Assembly: GCF_012070565.1 (NCBI RefSeq)
Contig: NZ_JAAQRO010000009.1
Span: 62,001 to 126,000, forward strand
Length of the DNA: 64,000 bases
Reading direction: 5' to 3'
DNA from: Anaerosporobacter faecicola
GTDB lineage: Bacteria > Bacillota > Clostridia > Lachnospirales > Lachnospiraceae
A program made the translations under genes and the position numbers. The notes beneath the pieces are model-generated. The model saw only the letters and a program-made list of their open reading frames with translations, did no database searches and was not told the origin of the DNA. Shown here piece after piece: positions 1 through 8,284 of this stretch (position 1 is its first letter; every line of letters begins with the position of its first letter).

Positions 1-1
1 A

Positions 2-262
2 AAAGAATGGGTTACCTTATGTTATGAAGTGGTAGGAAAGACGGCGGAATTTGTTAATGTGTATGATGAAATCGACCAAAGAAACTACTTTAGCTTTTAT
101 AATTATGAATACTATTTAGATGTCACAAAACAAAATGAATTAATGCCAGAAACCCAGGCACTTCGTGAGGGATTGAAGGAATCCTTTGATTGGTATAAGG
201 AAAATATGGATAACGTTATCAGAAAAGACTATATGAATTATATTGACAATAATTTATTATAG
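2..262 (+). CDS. C-terminal end of a probable NAD-dependent epimerase/reductase (partial)
   Basis: The frame is open from the window edge and ends in a TAG at 260-262, so only the last 86 residues are visible. The tail (ALREGLKESFDWYKENMDN, then a run ending in YIDNNLL) resembles the C-terminus of extended short-chain dehydrogenase/epimerase proteins, where an amphipathic helix of the form GLKxSxxWY closes the substrate domain. The Rossmann and catalytic YxxxK parts lie outside the window, so substrate and cofactor cannot be judged. The internal GTG at 29 is not a real start, because reading continues upstream. The family call rests on this tail alone. Confidence 0.5.
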   Translation, partial: KEWVTLCYEVVGKTAEFVNVYDEIDQRNYFSFYNYEYYLDVTKQNELMPETQALREGLKESFDWYKENMDNVIRKDYMNYIDNNLL

Positions 263-336
263 AAAGTAAACGGTTTTTTGCTTGGAGTGCAAGTGCAAAA
301 ATGGGATAGGAGAAATCTTTGATATAGGAGGATTAT

Positions 337-558
337 ATGATAATAAAAGATTTAAAAGGTAATGAATTGCTCGATATTATACAGATTGATGAAAATCGAA
401 TTTCTGATAAATATACTCCATTAACACATGCATTAGTGGTTGTGAAAATTGGAGAAGAGTATTTGATGGGGGGGAATCATTTTCGTAAAGATTGGGAAAT
501 AAGTCTAGCACATTTTTCGTGGTGTGCTTTTTCTTTTTCATACAATATTTCTTATTAA
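337..558 (+). pseudogene. Truncated NUDIX-hydrolase-like fragment
   Basis: A 73-residue frame starts at ATG 337 behind a good AGGAGG-type site. Residues 1 to about 52 (THALVVVKIGEEYLMGGNHF, then RKDWEI) look like the first strands of a MutT/NUDIX domain, in which a bound-water loop of the form W-x-x-P/S-G-G follows at once. Here the sequence turns into unrelated hydrophobic residues after RKDWEI and stops, so the Nudix box (GX5EX7REUXEEXGU) is missing entirely. I read this as a gene cut short by deletion or rearrangement near 500. The alternative, a small intact protein of unknown role, is less likely. Other gene fragments occur nearby, at 3809 and 3948. Confidence 0.5.
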
Positions 559-727
559 ATGTATCTTACATTTGACAAAGTATGTTATACTAATAGAGAA
601 ATGTATATTGTTAATGGATTATCGGTAAGATTCCTATGGATTTTGTTATAATTAAATCTGCTGAAGAATCTTGCGTATATTCAAGCAAAGGAAAATAACT
701 AGTGAAGACTGAATGGAGAACTTTAGT

Positions 728-889
728 ATGGCGATGAAAGATATGGAAAGAATGAAACAATTACTTGAAGAGAAAAAAGGTAAGAGTAATTTCTTTTATG
801 GAGAGAAGAAAATTGGAGTTGGTAAAGTACAACAAAGACACAAAAACATTGGGACGGATTCAGAAAGAACAAAGAAAATCTCTCAATAA
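728..889 (+). CDS. Small lysine-rich hypothetical protein (53 aa)
   Basis: A short frame begins MAMKDMERMKQLLEEKKGKS and continues NFFYGEKKIGVGKVQ before a lysine/arginine-rich tail. It has a GGAG about 11 bases before the ATG. The composition is basic and helical, with no signal peptide or membrane segment. The reading frame is clean and the codon use resembles the neighbours. I do not recognise a family. It stands alone: the preceding gene is the NUDIX fragment and the next gene, nudC, begins 240 bases later. A short coding frame by chance is possible. Confidence 0.4.
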   Translation: MAMKDMERMKQLLEEKKGKSNFFYGEKKIGVGKVQQRHKNIGTDSERTKKISQ

Positions 890-1132
890 GTAATTTACTT
901 GTAGGATTTATGGAGAATGAATAACCCATAGAGGTCAATTCTAGTAGATAGGATTGGTTTTTATGGGTTTCTTATATAGTGAGTGATGTGTAACAACGGA
1001 ATAGGTTGGTTAATAATTCTTAAGACGTTGTTATAGAAAGGAACAGAAAAATAACGGATAAATATAGTTAATCTAGAAGGATGCTGTATGAATAAAGGGA
1101 AAAACGCACTTGTCTAGTAGAATGGAGAAAAG
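890..1132. other. Intergenic stretch upstream of nudC
   Basis: AT-rich spacer. An AACCCATA/TATGGGTT inverted repeat (923-930 with 962-969) encloses a 31-base loop and may be a weak transcription terminator for the small gene upstream. No convincing promoter pair was found. Confidence 0.3.
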
Positions 1133-2020
1133 ATGATACAAAATATTGAACCACATATATATAATAATACATATTTGACAAAAGAACAAAAGAATACGGA
1201 TCATGTATTCGTATTTCAATCAGGCAAAATTTTATTAGTAAAAAAAGAACAGAATTGGACAGTTCCTACAAGACAAGATATAGGAGCATTAAAACAATTT
1301 GAAAAGCAAGAAACGATTTACCTATTTTCGATTGATGACCAGGCAATCTTTCTACTGAAAGATTTTGCAGGTAAGACTTATATAAACAATGATTTTACGA
1401 ATATGAAAGAAAATGAAATATCGGATGAGACTACGTTTGCTTATCATGCGTTAAGTGTACTTCGAAACTTTACCCCAAAATGGCTTGGATTTGCTGGTAT
1501 TACAGCAAATCATCTATATAATTGGTATCGAAGTAATCAATTCTGTGGTTGTTGTGGCACACCTATGGATTTAAGTACCACAGAACGGGCTGTGCGATGT
1601 CCAAATTGCGGATTTACGGATTATCCGAAGATCTGTCCAGCAATTATTGTTGGAGTTATTCATGAGGATAAAATCTTAATGACGAAATACGCCAATAGAA
1701 GTTTCAAAAAATATGCATTAATTGCAGGTTTTTGCGAAATAGGAGAGACCTTAGAGGATACGGTACGAAGAGAAATTATGGAAGAAGTGGGGTTAAAGGT
1801 AAAGAATATTCGCTACTATAATAATCAACCATGGGGATTCTCAAGCAGTTTACTCATTGGGTTCTTTGCTGATTTAGATGGCGATAACCAGATTGCATTG
1901 GATACGAACGAATTAGCAGAGGCAGAATGGTTCAATAGAGAAGATATACCCGAAGATGAAGAGAATAAGTTGAGTCTTACTTATACAATGATGATGGCTT
2001 TTAAAAATCAACAAATTTAA
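1133..2020 (+). CDS. nudC: NAD+ diphosphatase (NADH pyrophosphatase / NAD-cap hydrolase)
   Basis: 295 residues. NudC-family enzymes cleave NAD(H) to NMN(H) and AMP and remove NAD caps from RNA 5' ends. A divergent N-terminal domain (1-130) is followed by a four-cysteine zinc ribbon (CGCC at 138-141, CPNC at 156-159) and the catalytic NUDIX domain. The Nudix box spans about 199-221 (GFCEIGETLEDT, then VRREIMEEVGL) with all acidic ligands present. The NudC-specific SQPWPFP motif just downstream reads NQPWGFSSS (231-239), a conservative variation. The start at 1133 has GGAGA a few bases upstream. It is transcribed alone. Confidence is high because zinc ribbon plus NUDIX plus the QPW motif is diagnostic. 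Confidence 0.93.
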   Translation: MIQNIEPHIYNNTYLTKEQKNTDHVFVFQSGKILLVKKEQNWTVPTRQDIGALKQFEKQETIYLFSIDDQAIFLLKDFAGKTYINNDFTNMKENEISDETTFAYHALSVLRNFTPKWLGFAGITANHLYNWYRSNQFCGCCGTPMDLSTTERAVRCPNCGFTDYPKICPAIIVGVIHEDKILMTKYANRSFKKYALIAGFCEIGETLEDTVRREIMEEVGLKVKNIRYYNNQPWGFSSSLLIGFFADLDGDNQIALDTNELAEAEWFNREDIPEDEENKLSLTYTMMMAFKNQQI

Positions 2021-2207
2021 TTATATAGACAAAGTACCACCAATGGACTTTATTGGAAATATAATAATAATAATAATTCCTATAATTATTTCTTGAAAAT
2101 TTTTTATCTATCCGTTATGATGAAAGTATAGTTCGAAGTTAATCAGTTTATGTTTACATGAAACAGGACTTTACAAATATGATAATGGATTTAGTAAGAA
2201 AGGATCG
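2021..2207. other. AT-rich spacer between nudC and bcp
   Basis: Contains a run of ATA trinucleotides near 2060-2078, probably simple-sequence drift. No clear terminator hairpin is visible. Confidence 0.3.
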
Positions 2208-2669
2208 ATGAATATGTTAGAAGTTGGAATGAAAGCACCTGAATTTACATTACCAGATCAAAATGGACAAATACATTCGTTAGAAGAATTTCGAGGTAAG
2301 AAGATTATTCTATATTTTTATCCGAAGGATAATACACCTGGTTGTACAAAACAAGCTTGTGGATTTTCAGAATTATATCCTCAATTTATGGAGAAAGATG
2401 CAGTAGTTATAGGAATTAGTAAAGACAGCGTGGCATCACATAAGAAATTTGAAGAGAAGTTTGGATTATCATTTCTATTATTAGCAGATCCAGACTTAGA
2501 AGCAATCAAATCTTACGATGTGTGGCAAGAGAAGAATATGTATGGAAAGAAGACGATGGGTGTTGTTCGAACCACGTACTTGATTGATGAAACTGGTATG
2601 ATCATGAAAGTTTTTGGTAAGGTAAAAGCAGCACAGAATCCGCAAGAGATGCTTGAGGAGTTACAATAA
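2208..2669 (+). CDS. bcp: Thioredoxin-dependent peroxiredoxin, Bcp/PrxQ type
   Basis: 153 residues, normal for the family. It reduces hydrogen peroxide and organic hydroperoxides in the cytoplasm using thioredoxin-type donors. The motif DNTPGCTKQACGF places the peroxidatic cysteine at about 46 and the resolving cysteine at about 51, the five-residue spacing typical of PrxQ. The N-terminal APEFTLPDQNG and central FYPKDNTPGC segments are classic. The start at ATG 2208 follows AAAGGA; an in-frame ATG two codons later is possible. Its stop overlaps the next start (TAATG), so it is translationally coupled to yaaA, making a small peroxide-defence operon. Confidence 0.92.
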   Translation: MNMLEVGMKAPEFTLPDQNGQIHSLEEFRGKKIILYFYPKDNTPGCTKQACGFSELYPQFMEKDAVVIGISKDSVASHKKFEEKFGLSFLLLADPDLEAIKSYDVWQEKNMYGKKTMGVVRTTYLIDETGMIMKVFGKVKAAQNPQEMLEELQ

Positions 2670-3415
2670 TGAGGATTATTATCTCACCTGCTAAGAAGAT
2701 GAATAATCGTGCAGATGAATGTGGGATACAAGAATTGCCGGTATATATTCGTGAGACTGAATTAATAATGAAATGGTTGAAACAGCTATCGTTTGATGAA
2801 GCGAAAAGTTTATGGGCTTGCAATGACCAACTAGCAGAACTTAATTATACACGGTTTCAGAATATGGATCTGTATAAGAATTTGACACCAGCACTTCTTG
2901 CATACGAAGGACTGCAATATCAGCATATGGCACCAGGTGTATTTTCAGAGGAGGCGATCCATTATGTGGAGAAAAATCTTAGAATCCTGTCTGGGTTTTA
3001 TGGTGTTCTTAAACCATTTGATGGGGTTACACCTTACCGCTTAGAGATGCAAGCAAAGGCAAACATAGGGGAAAGCAAAGGACTCTACCAATTTTGGTCG
3101 GATAAACTATATCATGAAGTATTCGATGAAGATCGAGTGGTAATTAATCTTGCTTCGAAAGAATATTCCACATGTATTGAACGTCATTTATCTGTCGAGG
3201 ATCATTTTATAACTTGTGTATTCGGGGAAATGAAAGGTGAAAAAATTGTTCAAAAAAGTACCTTAGCAAAGATGGCTCGTGGAGAGATGGTTCGCTTTAT
3301 GGCAGAAAATAATGTGAAATCACCAGAAGAAATAAAGGAGTTTCATGAACTTTCCCTTGTATTTCAACCTGAATTGTCAACGGATCAACAGTATGTATAT
3401 TTGATAAAAAAGTAA
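2669..3415 (+). CDS. yaaA: Peroxide stress protein YaaA (DUF328/UPF0246)
   Basis: 248 residues starting MRIIISPAKKM, the hallmark N-terminus of YaaA. Family members lower free intracellular iron during hydrogen peroxide stress and bind DNA. Further conserved stretches are visible: YEGLQYQHM around residue 80, ILSGFYGVLKPFDGVTPYRL around 105-125, and NLASKEYS around 160. The ATG overlaps the bcp stop codon by one base, consistent with co-expression with the peroxiredoxin. Transcription probably ends at the hairpin that follows directly. Nothing is missing or odd in the protein. Confidence 0.9.
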   Translation: MRIIISPAKKMNNRADECGIQELPVYIRETELIMKWLKQLSFDEAKSLWACNDQLAELNYTRFQNMDLYKNLTPALLAYEGLQYQHMAPGVFSEEAIHYVEKNLRILSGFYGVLKPFDGVTPYRLEMQAKANIGESKGLYQFWSDKLYHEVFDEDRVVINLASKEYSTCIERHLSVEDHFITCVFGEMKGEKIVQKSTLAKMARGEMVRFMAENNVKSPEEIKEFHELSLVFQPELSTDQQYVYLIKK

Positions 3416-3422
3416 GGAAATG

Positions 3423-3468
3423 CAAAACAGTTACATAGCTTCTCATGGAGAAGTATGTAACTGTTTTT
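3423..3468 (+). terminator. Rho-independent terminator after yaaA
   Basis: A 12-base inverted repeat (AAAACAGTTACAT against ATGTAACTGTTTT) with further pairing in the loop is followed by a short T run. It ends the bcp-yaaA operon. Confidence 0.8.
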
Positions 3469-3652
3469 GGATATGGAACGAAGTTGCTTTCCATGCTAAT
3501 CCAAGCTTCAATTCAACAGATGGGATACAAGAAGGTTATTCTTAACACAAGTCAGAGAAATCTTAGGGTCCAACATGTTTATGAATAACTAGGAAAAGGC
3601 GTGTTTTTTGGTGGGAAAATATATTGAATTAAGATAAGATCGGAGTGGTATT

Positions 3653-3787
3653 ATGGATACAACTAGATATATTTTTAGGAACATGATATACTCTTTTACA
3701 GAAAATAATCATATTCTAGAAACATGTTTGAAGCAAGGAACATATGATATTTTTGAATCATACATTTTATTTAAGAATTTAGGGTAG
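3653..3787 (+). CDS. Very small hypothetical ORF (44 aa)
   Basis: A GGAG lies 11 bases upstream of ATG 3653. The peptide starts MDTTRYIFRNMIYSFTENN and has no recognisable domain. It lies between yaaA and two damaged genes, so it may be another remnant rather than a functional gene. Confidence 0.2.
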   Translation: MDTTRYIFRNMIYSFTENNHILETCLKQGTYDIFESYILFKNLG

Positions 3788-3808
3788 AGATATAAGGGAG
3801 GCTGTCGT

Positions 3809-3913
3809 ATGGATTATAAGAAAGCAGCAGAACATTGGAAAAAGAAAGATGCTGAGAGCATAAAGATGAATGAGCAACAGTTAATGCACAGACAGTCTCT
3901 TGTTGTAACGTAA
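3809..3913 (+). pseudogene. N-terminal fragment of a pyridoxamine-phosphate-oxidase-like flavin protein
   Basis: A strong GGGAGG site precedes ATG 3809. The 34-residue product starts MDYKKAAEHWKKKDAESIKM and stops a few residues after MNEQQLMHRQ. The opening (MDYxKAxxxWxxKDxxSxKM) is the start I associate with short FMN-binding pyridoxamine 5'-phosphate oxidase-family proteins of clostridia. In those it is followed by a helix leading into an NTCALAT strand. That continuation is absent here, so I read it as a truncated copy that keeps its ribosome site. The family recognition comes from memory of the motif, not from an alignment. Confidence 0.45.
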
Positions 3914-3947
3914 TGAGAAATTGTTATTAATGAGGGGGGGATTCGTT

Positions 3948-4567
3948 ATGGAACGACCAATACTTAGTAAACAACTAGATCAAACAACATTTCGTAGTTT
4001 TTATTATCGAAAAGAAGAATTAGTAGACTTTTGTAGAATGAATGGTTTACCCACTTCTGGCGGGAAGATTGAGATAACAGACAGGATTGCGTATTTCCTT
4101 GAGACTGGAAAAATCATAGAGAAAGCCAGATCTATGAAGGAAGGGACAAAAAAACTGGAAGCAAAAGCCAAAGAAGCAAATAGAATAACAGGAGACATTT
4201 TGGAAGATACCAGAATCGAACCTAATTTTGTTTGCTCTGAAAAACATCGAGTATTCTTTAAGGAACATATCGGAAAAAGTTTTACATTTAACGTTGCTTT
4301 TCAGAAATGGTTAAAGCGAATACAGGGAAAACATATCGCGATGCCATTATGGCATATAAGCAGATTCTACAGGAGAAGAAAAATGGAAAAACAACCATTG
4401 ATCCGCAATTTGAATATAACACCTATATTCGAGATTTCTTTGCAGATAACGATGGAATCCATAATGAGAAACGAACATTGAAAGAGGCGATCCAATGTTG
4501 GACATATAAAAAACAGTTACAAGGCCATAATAAGTATGAACGAACGGACTTAGCTGTTTTAAAGTGA
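3948..4567 (+). pseudogene. SAP-domain/DUF6434-like protein interrupted by a frameshift
   Basis: The frame starting at 3948 (after GAGGGGGGG) encodes MERPILSKQLDQTTFRSFYY and a SAP-like helix-extension-helix motif (ELVDFCRMNGLPTSGGK, residues about 23-40), which usually binds DNA or guides nucleic-acid-associated proteins. At about 4311 the meaning passes to another frame: QKWLK ends one reading and KANTGKTYRDAIMAYK continues in the frame of 4307-4567. Restoring one A in the A run at 4312-4314 joins the halves into one protein of about 205 residues, with no other change needed. This is either a recent single-base loss or a sequencing error. The C-terminal half (FEYNTYIRDFFADN, GHNKYERTDL) is otherwise well preserved. 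Confidence 0.65.
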
Positions 4568-4611
4568 TTGAAACAATTGTATTATGTTTACCATTTGGAG
4601 GAGAATATTAT

Positions 4612-5163
4612 ATGAATATTAGTTTTACAAATGCCCTTGCTCGAAAGATTACAGCTAAATATGAGGAAAAACAACAAGAAAAACGCAAGAAAGAACAAGG
4701 ACAACATTTTCTTGTTGCTAAGATGGAGGCAACATTTTCTATATTGTTTACTGGATTTGCTATCTTTTTGTTGGTTTGCTTAATCATAATTTCTTTTCTT
4801 ATCCCGTATATGGTTGAGACAGAAGAAGATCGGATGGTACTGCTGTGGTTGTACATTGTGTCAGGTATTATGATTATTTTATGTATGGGAACCACCATCT
4901 ATTATCGTTCTTGGAAGTTGACAAGGTTTCCAGATCGTTTAGTTATCCGAAAGTTATGCTTTCATAAAGTGATTAAACTTTCAGATATAGAGGCAGCTAT
5001 GAGAAAAGGGAAAGTGGCAAGACGAACGAGTCGATTCTATTATTTGCCTTATAAAAATGGGTATTACAAGGTGAATATATCCCAAACTCAATATACAATA
5101 TCCATTCTTGATGATGTACTACAAGATTTAAGAGCGGACGAGAAGATGAGTTGTAAGAATTAA
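4612..5163 (+). CDS. Two-segment membrane protein of unknown function
   Basis: 183 residues from ATG 4612, which has GGAGGAG seven bases upstream; in-frame codons back to 4564 lack a ribosome site. The N-terminus (1-40) is strongly charged and helical (KYEEKQQEKRKKEQG). Two hydrophobic segments follow at roughly 44-66 and 77-97, then a C-terminal cytoplasmic domain of about 80 residues (FPDRLVIRKLCFHKVIKL, KNGYYKVNISQ). That tail has the strand-rich look of a small PH-like domain. The layout resembles clostridial membrane proteins with such a domain (DUF6560-like), but that assignment is tentative. No operon partner is present; a terminator follows. Confidence 0.6.
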   Translation: MNISFTNALARKITAKYEEKQQEKRKKEQGQHFLVAKMEATFSILFTGFAIFLLVCLIIISFLIPYMVETEEDRMVLLWLYIVSGIMIILCMGTTIYYRSWKLTRFPDRLVIRKLCFHKVIKLSDIEAAMRKGKVARRTSRFYYLPYKNGYYKVNISQTQYTISILDDVLQDLRADEKMSCKN

Positions 5164-5190
5164 TACATAACAAAAAGACGGAATATGAAT

Positions 5191-5233
5191 AAAGACTACT
5201 CCTTTTGGATACCAGAAGGATGTAGTCTTTTTT
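5191..5233 (+). terminator. Rho-independent terminator
   Basis: AAAGACTACTCCTT pairs with AAGGATGTAGTCTTT and is followed by a T run. It ends the membrane-protein transcript. Confidence 0.8.
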
Positions 5234-5498
5234 ACTATAAATCCAAACTATTTGGAGAATTCTTATGTAATTCCATCGGAAAGAGAGAACAAAAAGGAGT
5301 AGTAAAGGTATACAAAAGAAGTAGAATGTTACTCTTTTTTTGTGATTGTAGAAGAAAGGAATTCGAGATATAAATAATACATCAAACACAACAACATATG
5401 TGTTGCAGCACAAAGACAAAGAATAAAGTGCATTGTATGACCTTTTTTTACATAACAACATGTGCTAGTGCACAAACAAAAGCAAAGGAGAGATGGAT
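5234..5498. promoter_or_regulatory. Leader region of the pyrimidine-catabolic island with a repeated 14-bp palindromic motif
   Basis: No gene is supported on either strand. Two copies of a motif of form TGTGYTNNNGCACA occur at 5399-5412 (TGTGTTGCAGCACA) and 5461-5474 (TGTGCTAGTGCACA). Each is preceded by an ACAACA sequence and followed by an AAACAAA-like tail. They are 62 bases apart, about six helical turns, and the second ends about ten bases before the ribosome site of the aminotransferase gene. The symmetry and spacing suggest operator sites, possibly for the PucR-family regulator encoded at 17214. That link is inference. Confidence 0.5.
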
Positions 5499-6824
5499 AT
5501 GACAGGAGAAGAAGTAAAAGAATTATCAAAGAAATACGTATTACAATCTTGGAGCAAACAAAAGTATACAAATCCAATTCCAATAGAAAAAGCAGAAGGA
5601 ATATACATGTATGATTATGATGGCAACCGCTATACAGATATGTCAGCACAGTTAGTCAATCTGAATGTAGGGTTTGGGGATGAAGATATTGCAGATGCAA
5701 TCAAGAAGCAAGTTGATCAGTACTGTTACTTAGCTCCTTCCTATGCAGTAGAATCTAGAGCAACCTTAGCGAAGATGATTGTTGATCTTCTTCCTGATAA
5801 TTTCGGAAAAGTATTTTTTACCAATGCTGGTGCAGATGCCAATGAGAATGCAATTAAGATTGCTAGAATGTATACAGGAAAGAATAAAGTGTTAAGTAGA
5901 TATAGAAGTTATCACGGTTCTTCCTTTGGAGCAGGTAATCTTACTGGTGAACCAAGAAGGTTTCCATTGGAACCTGGTATTCCTGGGTTTGTAAAATTCT
6001 TTGATCCCTATATCTATCGGGAAGCCATTGATTTTCCATCAGAAGAGGCTGCTACAACATTTTACTTAACAAAATTAGAAGAACAGATTAACTATGAAGG
6101 CGCAGATAGTATTGCAGCGATCGTAATGGAAACAATCACTGGATCGAATGGAGTTATTATTCCTCCAAAAGGATATTTACCAGGAGTAAGAGCGTTATGT
6201 GACAAATACAACATCGTAATGATCTGCGATGAAGTAATGGCAGGCTGGGGCAGAACCGGTAAGATGTTCGCATTCGAGAATTTCGATGTAAAACCAGATT
6301 TAGTTAGTTTTGCAAAAGGAGTTACCTGTGGATATGTTCAATTAGGCGGCGTTGCTGTTAGTAAGAAGATTGCAGAGTATTTTGATGAACATCTGTTATC
6401 CTGTGGACTTACCTATAGTGGTCACCCACTTGCATGTGCAGCCGGAGTCGCTTGTGTGAATTATTATACGAAAGCAAGTATTCTGGAGAATGTAAATAAA
6501 GTTGGCAAAGTATTAGGAGAAATCCTAGAAGAAATGAAAGAAACATACAAATGTGTAGGCGATGTTCGATATATTGGTTTATTCTCCGCAATCGAACTTG
6601 TGAAAGACAAGAAAACGAAAGAACCGTTGGTTGCTTACGGAAAAGATCCACAAGGAATCATGGGAAGCATTGTTGGAAAATTAAAAGCAAAAGGATTTAT
6701 GACGTACTCTCATGAAAATATGCTCTTTGTAAATCCACCTTTGATCATTACAGAGGAACAATTACGAGATGAGATGAAAAAGATGGCGGAAGTATTACAG
6801 GTTGTTGATGAAGAATATTTATAG
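5499..6824 (+). CDS. Class III aminotransferase, probable beta-alanine aminotransferase
   Basis: 441 residues. PLP fold type I; it transfers the omega-amino group of a substrate such as beta-alanine to a keto acid, giving malonate semialdehyde. Visible hallmarks are FTNAGADANENAIKIAR (PLP phosphate loop, about 107-123), YRSYHG (138-139), the cofactor Asp in CDEVMAGWGRTG (about 244) and the Schiff-base lysine in SFAKGVTCGY (K273). ATG 5499 is preferred to 5493 because AAGGAG then sits eight bases away. The next gene is an iron alcohol dehydrogenase, and the island encodes the three reductive pyrimidine-degradation steps, so a role on beta-alanine (or 3-aminoisobutyrate from thymine) fits. Substrate choice is context inference; taurine or other omega-amino acids remain possible. 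Confidence 0.8.
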   Translation: MTGEEVKELSKKYVLQSWSKQKYTNPIPIEKAEGIYMYDYDGNRYTDMSAQLVNLNVGFGDEDIADAIKKQVDQYCYLAPSYAVESRATLAKMIVDLLPDNFGKVFFTNAGADANENAIKIARMYTGKNKVLSRYRSYHGSSFGAGNLTGEPRRFPLEPGIPGFVKFFDPYIYREAIDFPSEEAATTFYLTKLEEQINYEGADSIAAIVMETITGSNGVIIPPKGYLPGVRALCDKYNIVMICDEVMAGWGRTGKMFAFENFDVKPDLVSFAKGVTCGYVQLGGVAVSKKIAEYFDEHLLSCGLTYSGHPLACAAGVACVNYYTKASILENVNKVGKVLGEILEEMKETYKCVGDVRYIGLFSAIELVKDKKTKEPLVAYGKDPQGIMGSIVGKLKAKGFMTYSHENMLFVNPPLIITEEQLRDEMKKMAEVLQVVDEEYL

Positions 6825-6861
6825 AAAAATAGTATAAGTAACAACGAAAGCAGGTGAGATA

Positions 6862-8013
6862 ATGGCACAATTTACAGTTCCATCTCATATTGTAATGGGA
6901 CAGGGAGCACTGAATGAAGCAAAACTTTACATCAAATCCTATGGAAAGAAAGCATTAATCGTTACAGGAAAACATGTTGCAAAATCAGAGATGATGAAGA
7001 TGTTACAGGACATGCTGAAAGAAATAGCGGTAGAATATATCGTATTCGATGGAATTACAGGAGAACCGAATGATCAAATGATCGATGCAGGAATCCTTGC
7101 CTATACAGAGAATCAATGTGATTTCCTAATCGGTATTGGAGGAGGAAGTCCACTTGATTCAGCAAAAGCAATTGGTGCGATGATTACGAATCCAGGAAAA
7201 ATTGCAGATTATAACGGCAAAGAAATTCCCAATAAGATACCACCTGTTGTAGCAATTCCCACCACAGCAGGAACCGGATCGGAAGCAACTAAGTTTACAA
7301 TCATAACCGATTCGAAAAAAGATATTAAGATGTTACTGAAAGGAGACTATCTCATACCAGAATTAGCAATCCTCGATTATTCCTTTGGTATGACGGCTCC
7401 AGAAGAAGTAACAGCAGCAACAGGATTAGATGCACTAACCCATGCGGTTGAGGCATATACGTCTAAAAAAGCCACAGTAATGACAGATACCTTGGCAGTG
7501 TCAGCAGTTAAGAGAATTGTTCGATTCTTGCCAATCGCTTATCAAGACAGAACGAATACAGAAGCCAGACAGGAGATGGCAATTGCTGCTTTAGAAGCGG
7601 GAATCTGTATCAACAATGCAAGTGTTACACTTGTCCACGGGATGAGCAGACCAATCGGTGCACTATTTCATGTACCTCATGGAATGTCCAATGCGATGTT
7701 ATTATCCAAATGCATGACATTTGCAGCAAGTGAAGTTTCAGAGCGACTTGCCGTATTGGCAAGAGCAACAGAAGTGGCAACGAAAGAAGATTCCGATAAA
7801 ATTGCAGCAGCAAAGTTTGTGGATCAATTGGAGAAAATCTGTGCAATCTGTAAGATTCCAACGTTAAAGGAATATGGAATTGATCAGAAGACATATGAAA
7901 GTTCCATTGATAAGATGGCAACCGATGCTATAGCAAGTGGAAGCCCAGCTAATACACGAAAAGAAGTGACAAAAGACGATTGTATCCGATTGTACAAGGA
8001 GTTATACCAGTAG
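6862..8013 (+). CDS. Iron-containing alcohol dehydrogenase, probable malonate semialdehyde reductase
   Basis: 383 residues, the full length of the family. The dinucleotide site GGGSPLDSAK lies at 93-102 and TTAGTGSEAT at about 134-143. The four metal ligands are all present: D190 and H194 in GLDALTHAVEAY, H259 in LVHGMSRP and H273 in FHVPHGMSNA. The RBS (AGGTGA) is clear, and the gene follows the aminotransferase by 37 bases. In a beta-alanine route it would reduce malonate semialdehyde to 3-hydroxypropionate, disposing of reducing equivalents while the aminotransferase releases nitrogen. The extended reductive pyrimidine pathway described for some Firmicutes ends this way. Specificity is inferred from neighbours; the fold assignment is certain. 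Confidence 0.85.
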   Translation: MAQFTVPSHIVMGQGALNEAKLYIKSYGKKALIVTGKHVAKSEMMKMLQDMLKEIAVEYIVFDGITGEPNDQMIDAGILAYTENQCDFLIGIGGGSPLDSAKAIGAMITNPGKIADYNGKEIPNKIPPVVAIPTTAGTGSEATKFTIITDSKKDIKMLLKGDYLIPELAILDYSFGMTAPEEVTAATGLDALTHAVEAYTSKKATVMTDTLAVSAVKRIVRFLPIAYQDRTNTEARQEMAIAALEAGICINNASVTLVHGMSRPIGALFHVPHGMSNAMLLSKCMTFAASEVSERLAVLARATEVATKEDSDKIAAAKFVDQLEKICAICKIPTLKEYGIDQKTYESSIDKMATDAIASGSPANTRKEVTKDDCIRLYKELYQ

Positions 8014-8158
8014 AAGATCCGATAAGTAATATTATCTGGTTAGGATATCAAAAGTCTACATTTCATTTAATTATATGAGATAAGTTCATGTTTGTATTAA
8101 TTGAAGTAAGTTCGTTTTAGTAAGGAAGTTTGAGTTATTAATTAAATAGTAGGAACAA

Positions 8159-8207
8159 AAAATGCGTGACAAAGAGGTCATCAAGAAATCTCTTTGTCAC
8201 GCATTTT
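8159..8207 (+). terminator. Strong hairpin after the alcohol dehydrogenase
   Basis: An 18-base perfect inverted repeat (AAAATGCGTGACAAAGAG with its complement) has a 13-base loop. The T run is within and just beyond the 3' arm. It probably separates the aminotransferase/dehydrogenase transcript from the ABC transporter operon. Confidence 0.7.
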
Positions 8208-8284
8208 GTCATTTACGCAAGTAATGATGCCAATACCATGCTTGCACGTGTATTCGCATATTACATAGTACAGGAGGAGTCGAT

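Noticed and set aside
4997-5461. Minus-strand ORF of 154 residues opposite the membrane protein and leader
   Set aside because: It is antisense to a well-supported gene, Ser/Phe/Tyr/Cys-rich and has no domain; its frame also crosses a terminator.
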